A DNA stretch of 64,000 bases from Endozoicomonas sp965198415 (GCA_965198415.1 CBDAPN010000031.1:186001-250000), one strand, 5' to 3'. Shown: positions 26,007 to 36,451, numbered from the stretch's first letter. Numbers and translations are program-made. Notes: generated by a model from the letters alone, not told the origin.

Positions 26007-28730
26007 TTGAACTGGACTCAATTGCTGACAAAAACCGTTATTACAACGAGCAAGAATATGTCGGGATCATTTATTATTAACATCCCATTCACCGATAAAA
26101 TGCCCGATGCGTTTCATCTGACAACGGCCTCAAAAAACAAGTACTCCTTTGCCTTTTCCGACCCCAATCGCCCCAGCACGACGTTTGAAATTGCCAGCGG
26201 TACGGTGACCAAACTCGTTGGCAACACCAGCAAACACGATAAGCTGATGCTTAGTGGTGGTGCCCTGGAATCGGCTGTTGATACCATCGACACCTTAATC
26301 ATCAGTGGTAAGGAGTGGCAGGCGAAGGGCACGTTCAGCAACCTGAAGAACCTGATAGTTTATAAAACAGGTGTCGTAAAATCTCTGACGGTCACGGGTA
26401 TGACTACCCCGAAAAGCGCGACGGTGGGTAAGAATACTCTGGTCGTACAAACCGACAGTAAGCGCCCGCTGCCGGTATCGGTTGACGGTTCGTTGGACAG
26501 CCTGAACATTACTCAAAATGCCGCTTTGGGTGACGTGAAACTCAACGGGGGGACGATTGATATCGCCAACGTTGAAGGTAACGCCAGCTGGCGTCTTGGT
26601 CATGTGATTGATGCTGGGGCGGTGAGTGCGCCTACCCACAGTTTTGATCGGGTAATGGTGGGTAAAGGGCTGAACGCTGCCATACCGGATAACAAGCATC
26701 TGGTGCTGGACACCCAGACAAAACACGTTTCACTCACTGCCAACAGCATAAAGAGGCTGGATATAGGCAACGGTGCCATGCTTAATAAGACAACCGCTGC
26801 CGTTCACCACGTAGCCATTTCTGCTATGGGGGGGTGGTCAGTAACAGAAGCCATTCCCATGGCGACGAACGATAAGGGCGTTGCCACCATTGACATAGCC
26901 AAAGATGTCAAGGTTGCAGGGTTAGGCGGCAAAGGTTCAGCGTGGCAGGTGTCCTTTAAATCCCCCAAAAAAGAAGCGAATAAAACGCTGGTCATCAACA
27001 ACGCGGGCATGATTACCGGTGGTATTAACCTCGCCAACACCGGCGCGCCGTCAACCGTGAAGTTGATGCAGTCTGCTGGCGCAATTAAAGGCGATATTAA
27101 CGGGGTGTCCTATGCCGAATTCAGCGGTGACAGCCACTTTACGGGTGACTTTAAAAGCCCCGTTAAGTCTGTGCAGGTTAAAGGTAAGTTGACGGCTATG
27201 GGCGGCAACTCCCTTGAATTGAGACACGCCGACCCCTCCGGCCCAACGCTCATGATTGCCAAAGGGGGCGATTTGGTGACCGACCGGGCGATCAATGTGG
27301 TCGGCACCTACTCTCAGGACGGCGACCTTCATTATCAGGGTGATCTGTCCGTCACGGGTGCTAAGCCGGTGGTCAATGCATCGTCTATCAACATTGGCAC
27401 CAATGCCCGGCTATTTATTAAGGGTGAGGACGCGATAAAAGACACTCTGCTGATGCAGTCCGATACAATTATTAATCGCCCCGTGATGTTAATGACCGTC
27501 AACAAGCAGTATGAGCACTTCATTGCCACACTGAGTAACGATAAGAAAAAGATGGTGGTAAATATGAAGCCCATTGGCCCATACATTAAAAACCTGGCCA
27601 TGACGGGCGGGGCTCCAGAGTCTGCTTCTAAAGCGCTGGAAGTGGCTGCCGGGCCTAAAGGTACCCCACTGCCAAAAGCTCAGCTGGTAAAAGATCCGCT
27701 CAATGCGATGGTCATCAAACACGCCACAACCCCGGCCTCAGCAGCGCTGCTGGCTGAACAGCTGACTCCAGATAACACCGCCAGTACCGTGACTGCCGCC
27801 CAAGGCGCGCAAAATCAGGCGGGTAAGGCCATTGCTAATCGCACCTCCAATAAACTGGGCGGCGTAAACAGTGGCGATATGATGGGCGCTGGCAGCTTCT
27901 GGGTGCAGTACGCCTACAGCGACGCCACGCAGGATGAAAGACACGGTGTGTTTGGCTACAGCGCCAAAACCAACGGCTTCACCCTCGGTGTCGATAGCGA
28001 CCTGAACGACATGACGGACATCGGTGTGGCTTATACCTACGCCAAAGGCGACATCAGCGGTAAAGGCGGCGGTTCTGGCAGCAGTATAGACAGCAAAAAT
28101 CACGTCTTTACTCTCTACAGCAGCTTCAAACAAGGATCAATGTTCGCCGATGGTCGGCTCAGTTATGCTCGCGGCAGTAACGACGCTCGTCGTGCAGTGC
28201 TGAACCATCAGGTTAAAGCCAGTTACGACAGCAAAAACTGGGGTGTGGGCCTCAATGGCGGCTACAATCTGCCCCTCAATACCGAGTGGACTGTGCAGCC
28301 CCTTGGTGCCTTTAATTACTACCGCATCAGCCTTGATGATTACGCTGAAAAAGCCGCCATTCCGGCCTTTAATTACCTCACCTACGATAAGGTCAACAAC
28401 GAGGATTACAGCATTGCTGAGCTGGGCTTTGGGTTGAAGGTGCTGGGCGATCTGCAAAGCAGTGGTAAGGTGTCGTATAAGCCGCAGGCGACTGTGATGG
28501 CCTTCCACGACTTTAAAAAAGACCCGGTCTCCATGCGCGCGCACTACGCCATTGGTGGTAACAGCTTTGTGGTGAACGGCGCCAAGCGGGATCAGAACCG
28601 CTACCTTGGGGTGGTGTCAATGGATGTTAGCCCAATGAATAATATGGTTTTCTCCGCCAGCGCCAGCTACGACTGGACCAAAAGCTACAAAGCCAAAGGT
28701 GTTCTGCTGCGGGCTCGGTATGACTTCTAA
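26007..28730 (+). pseudogene. Autotransporter adhesin, C-terminal passenger and beta-barrel
   Basis: Open frame of 907 codons without its own convincing start (a TTG at 26007; first ATG about 26058). It continues the repeat passenger of the upstream frame (LMLSGGALESAVDT..., WQAKGTFSNLKNL) and ends with an autotransporter beta-barrel of about 290 residues: GSFWVQYAYSDATQDERHG, GFTLGVDSDL, VAYTYAKGD, and a final strand KGVLLRARYDF with the expected terminal Phe. Joining the parts needs shifts near 25785 and 26005, both toward the same polarity. The restored protein would have about 1,980 residues. The barrel itself looks intact. Confidence 0.85.
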
Positions 28731-28914
28731 AGGCTGATGATCCGTTTTTTCCGGTGGGTTGTGTATGGGTTCGCTCCCTCGGCCTCAACCGGGCTTAGCT
28801 GAATTGTCGTCAACCCTCGCCTTTTTGCCCTTTGGGTGTTTAGGCGGGGGTTTAAGACGGGAATACCCTGAAGGGCACAAGTGCGTGGAGGGTTCCGCCA
28901 TCAAGTCTGCACAA

Positions 28915-29219
28915 TCAATCCGGTGTGCTTTGACTACTAACATATTCTTTCAGTGTCTCAGTGGTTGCCGCACTGCCCGCAAAGTAAGACCTCGATCACA
29001 TTAAGCCTGCTTTACTCTGAGATGTAAGGTCGGTATTCAGTACCCGCCATCGTCTTGATGCGGTTGATTTGAGACTGTTCACCATAACACTGATAGCCAG
29101 TTTGGACGGATAAGCTATCAACAGGTGAACGTGGTCTGATTCACCATCCATTTCCAGCAATTCACATTCCCGCTTTTCACCAGTGGTTTCAATAGAGCCC
29201 AAACGGGGTTGGTGTACTT
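28915..29219 (-). pseudogene. IS200/IS605-type tnpA remnant
   Basis: The minus strand reads GESDHVHLLIAYPSKLAIS, with the HUH metal-binding motif HVH of Y1 transposases, then VNSLKSTASRRWRVLN, and after an in-frame TGA (probably from TGG) SRSYFAGSAATTETLKEY up to a stop at 28915. The N-terminus is missing and the sequence stops abruptly near the glk end. It is a dead fragment of a single-strand transposase gene. Confidence 0.75.
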
Positions 29220-29225
29220 TTTGGG

Positions 29226-30185
29226 CTACACCAGCGGATTGTTCAGCGCTTCAGCGGCGCCGAGCAGCCCGGGGTAATCGTGCTTAATCAGCAGGGTTGG
29301 AATGGCGGCCAGATAAGCGGTCATTTTGTCATTAACCTCAAACGATGCACGAAAACCGGAGTCGGCAAAAAATGTCGCAAAGCGCGGAATAATACCTCCG
29401 GCAATGTAAACGCCACCTTGGGCACCCGTGGTAAGGGCGGCGTTGCCAGCCGCCCGGCCTAACAAACTGCAAAAATGCAGCAGAGTCTGTTGGCACCGTT
29501 CGTCACCTGCCAAAGCCTTGCGGGTAATTTGGTAATCTTTCAGTTCTGCGGGGTGTCCGGCCAAGGTGCTGTGGGCGCTAAACAGTAACTCAAGCCCGGC
29601 ACCACAAAGAACAGACTCCCACGACACATAGCTCATTTGCTGCTGCAAAATGGCCAGAATATCGTTATCAAGCTTTGACACCGGCGAAAATGCCGCATGC
29701 CCCCCCTCGCCGGGCAGTGGCAGCCAGTAGTCACCGGCCTTTTTCAAAGCCGCAACCCCCAAACCGGTACCCGGGCCAATAATCAGCTTAGTGGCATCGT
29801 CAACGGCTTTTTTGTCGCCAATCTGAACCAGATTGTCCTTACCCAATACCGGCAGCGCCAGTGCTTGAGCGGTGAAGTCGTTAATGACTTTAAATGATTG
29901 CAAACCCAATAGGTTTTGCATTTCTGATCGTTCAAATGCCCAGTGGTTATTGGTCATTTGAATGTACTGCCCACTGATCGGGCAGGCGAAGGCCATGCAG
30001 GCTTGTTGAACGTCGGTTTGATGGGATTTGAGATAGCTGCTTACTGCGCTATTGAGGTTGTCATAGTCGTCACAGGCCAGAACCCGGATTGATTCAGTCT
30101 GTAACTGTCCATCGCTGAACAGGGCAAAGCGGGCATTGGTGCCGCCGATATCCGCCACCAGGGCGGGGATGTTTGGGTCAGACAT
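29226..30185 (-). CDS. glk: Glucokinase
   Basis: A 319-aa enzyme of the E. coli-type glucokinase family (321 aa), which phosphorylates glucose to glucose-6-phosphate with ATP. Visible motifs are the phosphate loop ADIGGTNARFALF near the start, LIIGPGTGLGVA, GEGGHAAFSP, and AGGIIPRFATFF near the C-terminus. It is a single gene on the minus strand; the tnpA remnant directly follows its stop, so DNA was inserted close to its 3' end without harming it. Confidence 0.95.
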   Translation of the reverse strand: MSDPNIPALVADIGGTNARFALFSDGQLQTESIRVLACDDYDNLNSAVSSYLKSHQTDVQQACMAFACPISGQYIQMTNNHWAFERSEMQNLLGLQSFKVINDFTAQALALPVLGKDNLVQIGDKKAVDDATKLIIGPGTGLGVAALKKAGDYWLPLPGEGGHAAFSPVSKLDNDILAILQQQMSYVSWESVLCGAGLELLFSAHSTLAGHPAELKDYQITRKALAGDERCQQTLLHFCSLLGRAAGNAALTTGAQGGVYIAGGIIPRFATFFADSGFRASFEVNDKMTAYLAAIPTLLIKHDYPGLLGAAEALNNPLV

Positions 30186-30555
30186 GGTGTTGGCTCAGAA
30201 GGTAGTAATAAAGAAAAGCAGTGCAAGACGGCGGCAGTGTACCTTAACGGTAATTGAAACCGAAGTGCGTATCACCGCTGCGGGTTGAGTGCGTTTTTGT
30301 CGGGCTGCTCTTGGTTGTTTTCGATGGGCAGCGTGGCCGCCTCGTGGTGGTATGTTAATGACGATACCACAGCAAAAGCGCACCGCAACGGCAATTCCAA
30401 CCCATAGGCGATTGCTGTAGAATCGTTCCGTTGTATCTTCGGATCTGGCCCATGCTGGTCAACCATTAATGTATTCTCCCCATCGGTTTGGCTGTCGGCG
30501 TTAACGTTGTGACGGCCGCGGTGGGGTGTATCTGAAAAGAGTGAGTTAAAGGGCA
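30186..30555. other. Divergent intergenic region (glk / prfB)
   Basis: This 370-bp stretch holds the promoters of glk (minus) and prfB (plus). Short frames here have no recognisable content. I could not single out promoter boxes. Confidence 0.4.
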
Positions 30556-31654
30556 ATGTTTGAAGTCAATCCCATTAAGGAGCGTATCAAGGATCTGACA
30601 GCGCGTACTGACGTGCTTAGGGGGTATCTTTGACTACGCGCAAAAAACCGAACGACTGCAGGAAGTAGAACGGGAGCTTGAAGACCCGGATGTGTGGAAT
30701 AACCCGGACTATGCCCAGCAATTGGGCAAAGAGCGTTCCACCTTAGAGGGCATTGTCTCAACCATCGACGAGCTGACCCAAGGGCTGGCCGACAGTGATG
30801 AGCTGTTGGATATGTCTGTGGAGGAGGGGGATGCTGACGGCGTCACCGACGTAGAGGCGGAGCTGGATGGCCTGACGCAACAGCTGGAAGCGTTGGAGTT
30901 CCGTCGTATGTTTTCCGGTCCGATGGACCCGAACAGTGCGTTTTTGGATATTCAGGCCGGCTCCGGTGGCACCGAAGCCCAAGACTGGGCCAACATGCTG
31001 TTACGGATGTACCTGCGCTGGGGTGAGGCCAATGGGTTCAAAACCGAGATCATTGAAGTTTCCGCCGGTGAGGTGGCCGGTTTGAAATCCGCCACGGTGC
31101 AGTTTATTGGTGACTACGCCTTCGGCTGGCTACGCACCGAAATCGGCGTACACCGCTTGGTGCGAAAATCGCCTTTTGATTCGGGTAACCGCCGTCATAC
31201 CTCCTTTGCCTCTGTGTTCGTCTCGCCGGAAGTGGATGACAATATTGATATTGACATCAATCCGGCGGATCTGCGTATTGACACCTACCGCTCCAGTGGC
31301 GCCGGTGGTCAGCACGTTAACACCACCGATTCGGCGGTTCGTATTACTCACGGCCCATCGGGCATTGTGGTGCAGTGTCAGAACCAGCGTTCGCAACACC
31401 AAAATAAAGACAAAGCCATGCAGCAGCTCAAGGCCAAACTTTATGAATTGGAAATGCAAAAACGCACAGCCGAGTCCCGGGCGCTCGAAGACTCCAAGTC
31501 GGACATCGGCTGGGGCAGCCAGATTCGCTCCTACGTACTGGACGACTCACGCATCAAAGACCTGCGTACTGGCGTTGAAACCCGCAACACTCAGGCGGTG
31601 CTGGACGGCGATTTAAACAAGTTTATTGAAGCCAGCCTGAAAAAAGGGCTGTAA
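30556..31654 (+). CDS. prfB: Peptide chain release factor 2, made by +1 frameshift
   Basis: RF2 recognises UGA and UAA stop codons and triggers peptide release. The ATG at 30556 opens 25 codons ending in CTT, then an in-frame TGA (codon 26, 30631-30633); a +1 shift gives GAC and an open frame to 31654, for a total of 365 aa, the same as in E. coli. The SPF anticodon-like tripeptide (RKSPFDSG, residues 205-207) and the GGQ catalytic motif (SGAGGQHVN, 250-252) are at the E. coli positions. lysS follows after 49 bp, the common gammaproteobacterial order. Confidence 0.97.
30619..30634 (+). promoter_or_regulatory. prfB: Programmed +1 frameshift site of prfB
   Basis: The internal Shine-Dalgarno-like AGGGGG (30619-30624) is followed by tat and the slippery CTT TGA C. 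This is the classical autoregulatory site: low RF2 makes the ribosome pause at UGA and slip forward, so RF2 controls its own synthesis. Confidence 0.95.
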
Positions 31655-31703
31655 CCAATGCCGGAGGCGGTTTGCGTCATCCGGCTTTGCACGAGAATTT
31701 TGC

Positions 31704-33203
31704 ATGTCTGATCAACAACTAACTCAAGAGAGCGCCGACCACGAAGAGAATCGCCTGGTCGCTTTGCGCCGGGAAAAACTGGCGGCTTTGCGTGAGCAGG
31801 GCGTGGCGTTTCCGAACAAATTTCGCCGCGACGCCTTGGCCGGTGATCTGCAAGCGCAGTTTAAAGCGCACGATAAAGCTGCGTTGGCCGCGTTGGGTCA
31901 CCGGGTCAAGGTGGCGGGTCGAATTATGCTCAACCGTGGCGCCTTTATGGAGCTTCAGGATGTGTCTGGGCGCATCCAGCTGTATGTGAATCGCAAACAG
32001 TTGGCAAAAGAGACGCTAGCCGACATCAAAACCTGGGACTTAGGCGACATAATCGGTGTTGAAGGCACTGTGCAACGCTCAGGTAAAGGTGATCTGTACG
32101 TGGATATGGACACCGTAAAACTGCTCACCAAGTCCCTGCGCCCGCTGCCGGAAAAACACAAAGGCCTGACCGACACTGAGCAGCGATATCGCCAGCGCTA
32201 TGTGGATCTGATCACCAGCAAAGCGTCGCGTGAGACCTTTCTTATGCGCTCCAAAATCATTCAGGGGGTTCGTAATTACTTTTTAAATCAAGACTTTATG
32301 GAAGTTGAAACCCCCATGCTGCAAGTGATTCCGGGGGGGGCTACCGCCAAGCCATTTGTGACCCACCACAACGCACTCGATATCGACATGTACCTGCGTA
32401 TCGCCCCTGAGCTCTATCTGAAGCGAGTGGTTGTGGGGGGATTTGAGCGAGTATTTGAAATAAATCGGAACTTCCGCAACGAAGGGTTGTCTACTAGACA
32501 TAATCCGGAATTTACGATGATCGAGTTCTATCAGGCGTATGCAGATTACACCGATATGATGGATCACACGGAAGCCATGCTCAAACAGATGGCGGAAGAA
32601 GTTCTGGGTAAAACGGAGTTCGAGTACCAGGGGCAGAGCATTGATTTTGGCAAACCGTTTGCGCGGCTGTCGGTGTTTGAGTCTATCTTGCACTACAACC
32701 CGGATCTTGATGCCACAGATATCGACAACTTAGAGTCAGCGACTGAGGTTGCCAGCAAGCTGGGCATTGAAGTGAAGCCGATCTGGGGGCTTGGCAAAAT
32801 TCAGATGGAAATCTTTGATGAGACCGTTGAGCATCATCTGGTCAACCCGACCTTCATCACCGATTACCCCACTGAGGTGTCGCCGCTGTCCCGTAAAAAC
32901 GACGACAACCCATTTGTGACAGAACGCTTTGAGTTTTTTGCGGGTGGTCGTGAAATTGCCAACGGCTTTTCGGAGTTGAATGACCCTGAAGACCAGGCAG
33001 AGCGCTTCAGGCAGCAGGTTGCCGAAAAGGACGCCGGAGATGACGAAGCGATGCATTTCGATGCAGATTACATCAATGCGCTTGAATACGGACTGCCACC
33101 CACCGCCGGTGAGGGCATCGGTATCGACCGTTTAGTAATGCTGTTTACGGATGCCGCTTCGATTCGGGATGTGCTGTTGTTCCCGCACATGCGCCCTGAG
33201 TAA
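31704..33203 (+). CDS. lysS: Lysyl-tRNA synthetase, class II
   Basis: A 499-aa enzyme that charges tRNA-Lys. It has an N-terminal OB-fold anticodon-binding domain (about 55-165, with GRIMLNRGAFMELQD) and a class II catalytic core with motif 2 (FRNEGLSTRHNPEFTMIE) and motif 3 (GEGIGIDRLVMLF) near the C-terminus. Length is close to E. coli LysS (505 aa). It follows prfB after 49 bp and is probably cotranscribed with it. Confidence 0.97.
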   Translation: MSDQQLTQESADHEENRLVALRREKLAALREQGVAFPNKFRRDALAGDLQAQFKAHDKAALAALGHRVKVAGRIMLNRGAFMELQDVSGRIQLYVNRKQLAKETLADIKTWDLGDIIGVEGTVQRSGKGDLYVDMDTVKLLTKSLRPLPEKHKGLTDTEQRYRQRYVDLITSKASRETFLMRSKIIQGVRNYFLNQDFMEVETPMLQVIPGGATAKPFVTHHNALDIDMYLRIAPELYLKRVVVGGFERVFEINRNFRNEGLSTRHNPEFTMIEFYQAYADYTDMMDHTEAMLKQMAEEVLGKTEFEYQGQSIDFGKPFARLSVFESILHYNPDLDATDIDNLESATEVASKLGIEVKPIWGLGKIQMEIFDETVEHHLVNPTFITDYPTEVSPLSRKNDDNPFVTERFEFFAGGREIANGFSELNDPEDQAERFRQQVAEKDAGDDEAMHFDADYINALEYGLPPTAGEGIGIDRLVMLFTDAASIRDVLLFPHMRPE

Positions 33204-33507
33204 TTGCTGAGGGCACACCAACGCATGATGCCAGCTTTTGCAGCCGCTCCAGGCGTTTGCAAAAACTGGCAGGGCAGCAATGCTGATTGTTCCGGCTTAT
33301 GACGGTCACTATTGGCATACAGCCGGACGGTTCAGATTCAAACCAAAATAAGGCGCTTTGCTGGCAGTTTTCTTTTTGGGCGATCAATGGTCTTCTGAAG
33401 CCCGGGCAGAATTTTAAACACAGGCTTGAGTTCTGTACTAAGATGCATCTCAAGTTATGGTACCGGACACTATAAAACAATCAGGCAAATAGTAAGGCAG
33501 TCTACCT
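33204..33507. other. Intergenic region after lysS with long inverted repeat
   Basis: No gene is seen. At 33230-33270 the arms gccagcttttgca and tgcaaaaactggc form a 13-bp stem with one mismatch and a 15-base loop. It is a candidate lysS transcript end, although no T-run follows on the plus strand. The rest should hold the promoter of the TetR-type gene. Confidence 0.5.
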
Positions 33508-34248
33508 ATGGTTTCGACAACGGATTCCCCATCAGATGGTATTATGGGGTCTAATAATCAGTCACACAGTACGGAATTAAAATACCAGGGACGTAAAACA
33601 AGCCGGACAAACAGCGAGCAGCGGCGCCGGGCAATTCTTGAAGCAGCACTTAGAATTGTAATTAGAGATGGGGTGCGGGGTGTGCGCCACCGTGCTGTGG
33701 CGAAAGAAGCGAACGTACCACTTTCCGCCACCACGTATTATTTTAAAGACATCACCGATCTTATTACCGATACATTCACCCTGTTTGTTGAAATGGGCAC
33801 CAGCACCTTCAAAGCCTATTGGGAAGAGTCGGACGGTTTGCTCAAACTGGCCATGCAAGAGTATGAGCCCGCAGACGCTGGCAGCAAACAGATATTTTCC
33901 GGGCGTATTGCCGAGCTTGCTATCACTTACGTGCTTGAGCAATTAAAAGAACATCGGGGTTATTTAATTGCTGAGCGAGCGTTCCAGCAAGAATGTCTAC
34001 GCAATGAAAACCTTCGTCCTATTGCATTCAGTCATCAACAGTTCTTTTTAAAAAGCCTGGAAAGTTTTTTTGAAAAAATCGGTTCACACCATGCTGATAT
34101 TGATGCACAACTGTTTGGCAGCGTTATTCTTCAAGTTGAATATCAGGGATTGGTTTCCGGTTATGAAGGTGACAATTTACTGCGGTTAAAAGCAATTCTT
34201 AAACGGCAAATCGAATTGATGCTGGGTGTTAATTGTACGTCTGTTTAG
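33508..34248 (+). CDS. TetR-family transcriptional regulator
   Basis: A 246-aa protein with an N-terminal TetR-type DNA-binding domain at about residues 37-85: RRRAILEAALRIVIRDGVRG, then HRAVAKEANVPLSATTYYFK, the usual three-helix layout. The C-terminal ligand domain is not distinctive. The first 35 residues are polar and longer than usual, so a later start is possible, although an AAGG sequence lies before this ATG. The target is unknown; neither neighbour is a clear candidate, since the next gene is convergent. Confidence 0.9.
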   Translation: MVSTTDSPSDGIMGSNNQSHSTELKYQGRKTSRTNSEQRRRAILEAALRIVIRDGVRGVRHRAVAKEANVPLSATTYYFKDITDLITDTFTLFVEMGTSTFKAYWEESDGLLKLAMQEYEPADAGSKQIFSGRIAELAITYVLEQLKEHRGYLIAERAFQQECLRNENLRPIAFSHQQFFLKSLESFFEKIGSHHADIDAQLFGSVILQVEYQGLVSGYEGDNLLRLKAILKRQIELMLGVNCTSV

Positions 34249-34263
34249 AAATGACAGAAATTA

Positions 34264-34286
34264 ACAGCGGGGTGTTGCCCCGCTGT
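34264..34286. terminator. Bidirectional terminator between tetR-type and ppx-like genes
   Basis: A perfect 9-bp GC-rich stem (acagcgggg / ccccgctgt) with a 5-base loop lies between two convergent genes, with AT-rich bases on both sides (tatttaat on one side, ttaattt on the other). It can serve both transcripts. Confidence 0.8.
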
Positions 34287-34288
34287 AT

Positions 34289-35341
34289 TTAATACCAGAG
34301 ATGGGGCAACTCCAGCATTCTAACGGTGCTGTTATGGTCGGGTATCTCCACCATTTCAATATTCAGTGCATCCATAAATCCGTACATTAAAATGGCGTTT
34401 GCAAGGCTTGGTTCATCCAGCGTTGTGGGTGGGTTATTGTGCCGATTTATCTTTTCATATTTTAAAATCAGCTGGTAGAGACTGGCTTTGGTAATGACTC
34501 TCTCATCGCCATTGGTCTTTGCTGCGAGGCTGTCTTCAAACACCGGCCCGATGCCGACAACTCTTGCGTTTTCTTGTGTCAGTGCGGTTTTGATACTCGG
34601 TGGCACTTTGTGGGCAAGATAACGGGAAAAACGAATGCCTGAGCTAATCTCCTGCATAGAAATCGGCAGCAGTGGGGTGGTGCTGGCTGGTTTACTTTGC
34701 ACGACCTCCTTTAAGTAACTTAAAAAACTGAACGAGCCGGCGTCACCGTTGTGCTTTATTGGGCCGGTTGTGGGGTTTGCACTGGTTAACTGCAGGGCAT
34801 TGTTGCCAATATCCCACACTATCGTCGCTCCCGTTTTATCAGCAGTGTGCAAGGTGGAAAGAAAGCGCAGCCGATCCTCCTCTTTGGCCGTGAGAATTTG
34901 CAGATGAATGCCAGCAACCTGCTTCAGTTTGTCTGCCAGCGTTTGCGCATTGTGGGCTTCACGGAACGTTTTGATGGCAATCGCCCGAACTTTGCTGGCG
35001 CTGTAATGCTCTTTTCTGCTGCGCAGCTTGAGGAAAATACTTCGTGCTTTTTTGATGGTTGCGCTGCTGTAAAGTTTGTCGTTGCCCGATGTAAGGTCGT
35101 CATAAAAGCCGACGCTGAGGGCGCCCTCATCCAGGCGGCGGTATATTTTACCGGTGGACGTATCCACATCAGCAATGGCATAACGCACGGTGTTGTTATC
35201 AATCTCTATCGCCATGCGCCGCTCATGGCTGGCACAGGCGGGGTTAAAAACTTGCGCCACAATGACAAAAACAAGCGTGGGCAGGCAACGTGCAACAGCA
35301 TGTGCCCTCCAGTACGTTAACGTGGTGTTAAAAAAAAGCAT
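34289..35341 (-). CDS. Exported Ppx/GppA-like protein with altered active-site motif
   Basis: A 350-aa protein resembling the N-terminal fold of exopolyphosphatase/guanosine pentaphosphatase: AIEIDNNTVRYAIADVD, RAIAIKTFREAHNA, ILTAKEEDRLRFL (E154-E155 match the conserved glutamate region) and VWDIGNNALQL (177-185). In active enzymes the last motif is DIGGGSTE-like; here the glycine-serine part is replaced by NNA. The first 37 residues look like a signal peptide (hydrophobic stretch ending NPACAS), unusual for this cytosolic family. It lacks the C-terminal HD-type domain of long Ppx. It may bind rather than cleave its substrate. Convergent with the TetR-type gene. Confidence 0.75.
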   Translation of the reverse strand: MLFFNTTLTYWRAHAVARCLPTLVFVIVAQVFNPACASHERRMAIEIDNNTVRYAIADVDTSTGKIYRRLDEGALSVGFYDDLTSGNDKLYSSATIKKARSIFLKLRSRKEHYSASKVRAIAIKTFREAHNAQTLADKLKQVAGIHLQILTAKEEDRLRFLSTLHTADKTGATIVWDIGNNALQLTSANPTTGPIKHNGDAGSFSFLSYLKEVVQSKPASTTPLLPISMQEISSGIRFSRYLAHKVPPSIKTALTQENARVVGIGPVFEDSLAAKTNGDERVITKASLYQLILKYEKINRHNNPPTTLDEPSLANAILMYGFMDALNIEMVEIPDHNSTVRMLELPHLWY

Positions 35342-35500
35342 GGTTGCGAAAAAGTCCGTAGGGTTGGCGGGCGGTTATCCTGTTATAAATTCTTGTGCCA
35401 GAGCGCGCTGCCAACTAAAGTAGCGAGCCAAAAAAGAGTGTAGCTGGCTCTTATGCCTTGTGGGTTTTTTCTCTGTTATTGAATACTTTTTGAGTAATGA

Positions 35501-36193
35501 GTGAGCCGGATAGTGTCTGAAATTCAACTGGAACCCTCTTGGAAAAAAGTGCTGCAAGAAGAGTTTCATAAAGAGTATATGCAGCACTTACGTCGTTTTT
35601 TGCTGCAAGAAAAAGCTCAAGGTAAATACATCTACCCTAAGGGCAGTGAATACTTTCGAGCGCTGGATCTGACGCCATTTGAGCGCGTCAAGGTTGTGAT
35701 TCTCGGGCAGGACCCTTATCACGGGCCTGGGCAGGCGCATGGGTTGAGTTTCTCTGTGCGCCGGGGGGTGGCCATTCCGCCATCTTTAAGCAATATGTAC
35801 AAAGAACTGCACAGCGATCTTGGCATTGTGCCGGCACAGCACGGGTTTTTGGAGCATTGGGCGCACCAAGGCGTTCTTCTGCTTAACAGCGTGTTAACGG
35901 TTGAGCAGAAGCAGCCCACCTCCCACCAAGGCAAGGGCTGGGAAACTTTTACCAATGAGGTGATTGCCCGGCTCAATGCACAGCGGGAACACATTGTTTT
36001 TATTCTCTGGGGCAGTTATGCCCAGAAAAAAGGCCGCTTTATTGATGAGAGCAGGCATTTGGTGCTGAAATCGGTACACCCTTCGCCATTGTCAGCTTAT
36101 CGTGGGTTTTTCGGCAGTAAACCGTTTTCAAAGGCCAACGAATACCTTGTTGGGCATGGCGTAACTCCAATTAACTGGCAGCTACCGGACTGA
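35501..36193 (+). CDS. ung: Uracil-DNA glycosylase
   Basis: Family 1 UDG, which removes uracil from DNA. The water-activating motif GQDPYHGPGQAHGLSFSV (catalytic Asp71 in this numbering) and the leucine-loop motif HPSPLSAYRGF are intact. The frame from GTG at 35501 gives 230 aa; a GTG at 35513 would give 226 aa, nearer the E. coli enzyme (229 aa). Neither has a strong ribosome site, so the start is uncertain by four codons. Confidence 0.94.
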   Translation: MSRIVSEIQLEPSWKKVLQEEFHKEYMQHLRRFLLQEKAQGKYIYPKGSEYFRALDLTPFERVKVVILGQDPYHGPGQAHGLSFSVRRGVAIPPSLSNMYKELHSDLGIVPAQHGFLEHWAHQGVLLLNSVLTVEQKQPTSHQGKGWETFTNEVIARLNAQREHIVFILWGSYAQKKGRFIDESRHLVLKSVHPSPLSAYRGFFGSKPFSKANEYLVGHGVTPINWQLPD

Positions 36194-36271
36194 CTTGGGT
36201 TGTTAAAAACATAAGACACCTGCCGGTCATGGACTTTGCACAATCTTCACAAAAAACTGCAAAAATCCCAT

Positions 36272-36300
36272 TTGACTCAGTAAGGTGAAATCACTATAGT
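36272..36300 (+). promoter_or_regulatory. Sigma-70 promoter of the tRNA cluster
   Basis: TTGACT (36272-36277) and TATAGT (36295-36300) are separated by exactly 17 bases, close to consensus. The first tRNA begins 19 bases later. It probably drives all three tRNA genes. Confidence 0.8.
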
Positions 36301-36319
36301 TCGCTACCGTTGACGCGAG

Positions 36320-36396
36320 GCGCTCGTAGCTCAGCTGGATAGAGTACCTGGCTACGAACCAGGCGGTCGGAGGTTCGAATCCTCCCGAGCGCGCCA
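36320..36396 (+). tRNA. tRNA-Arg (ACG), copy 1
   Basis: A 77-nt cloverleaf with encoded CCA. The acceptor stem gcgctcg/cgagcgc, the anticodon stem cctgg/ccagg with loop ctacgaa (anticodon ACG) and the T arm with ggttcgaatcc are all present. The A at position 34 is normally edited to inosine. Confidence 0.97.
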
Positions 36397-36451
36397 AATC
36401 AACAAAAAGATTGACGAACCGGCACGGTTCAAATATCTTTCACGTCGCAAC

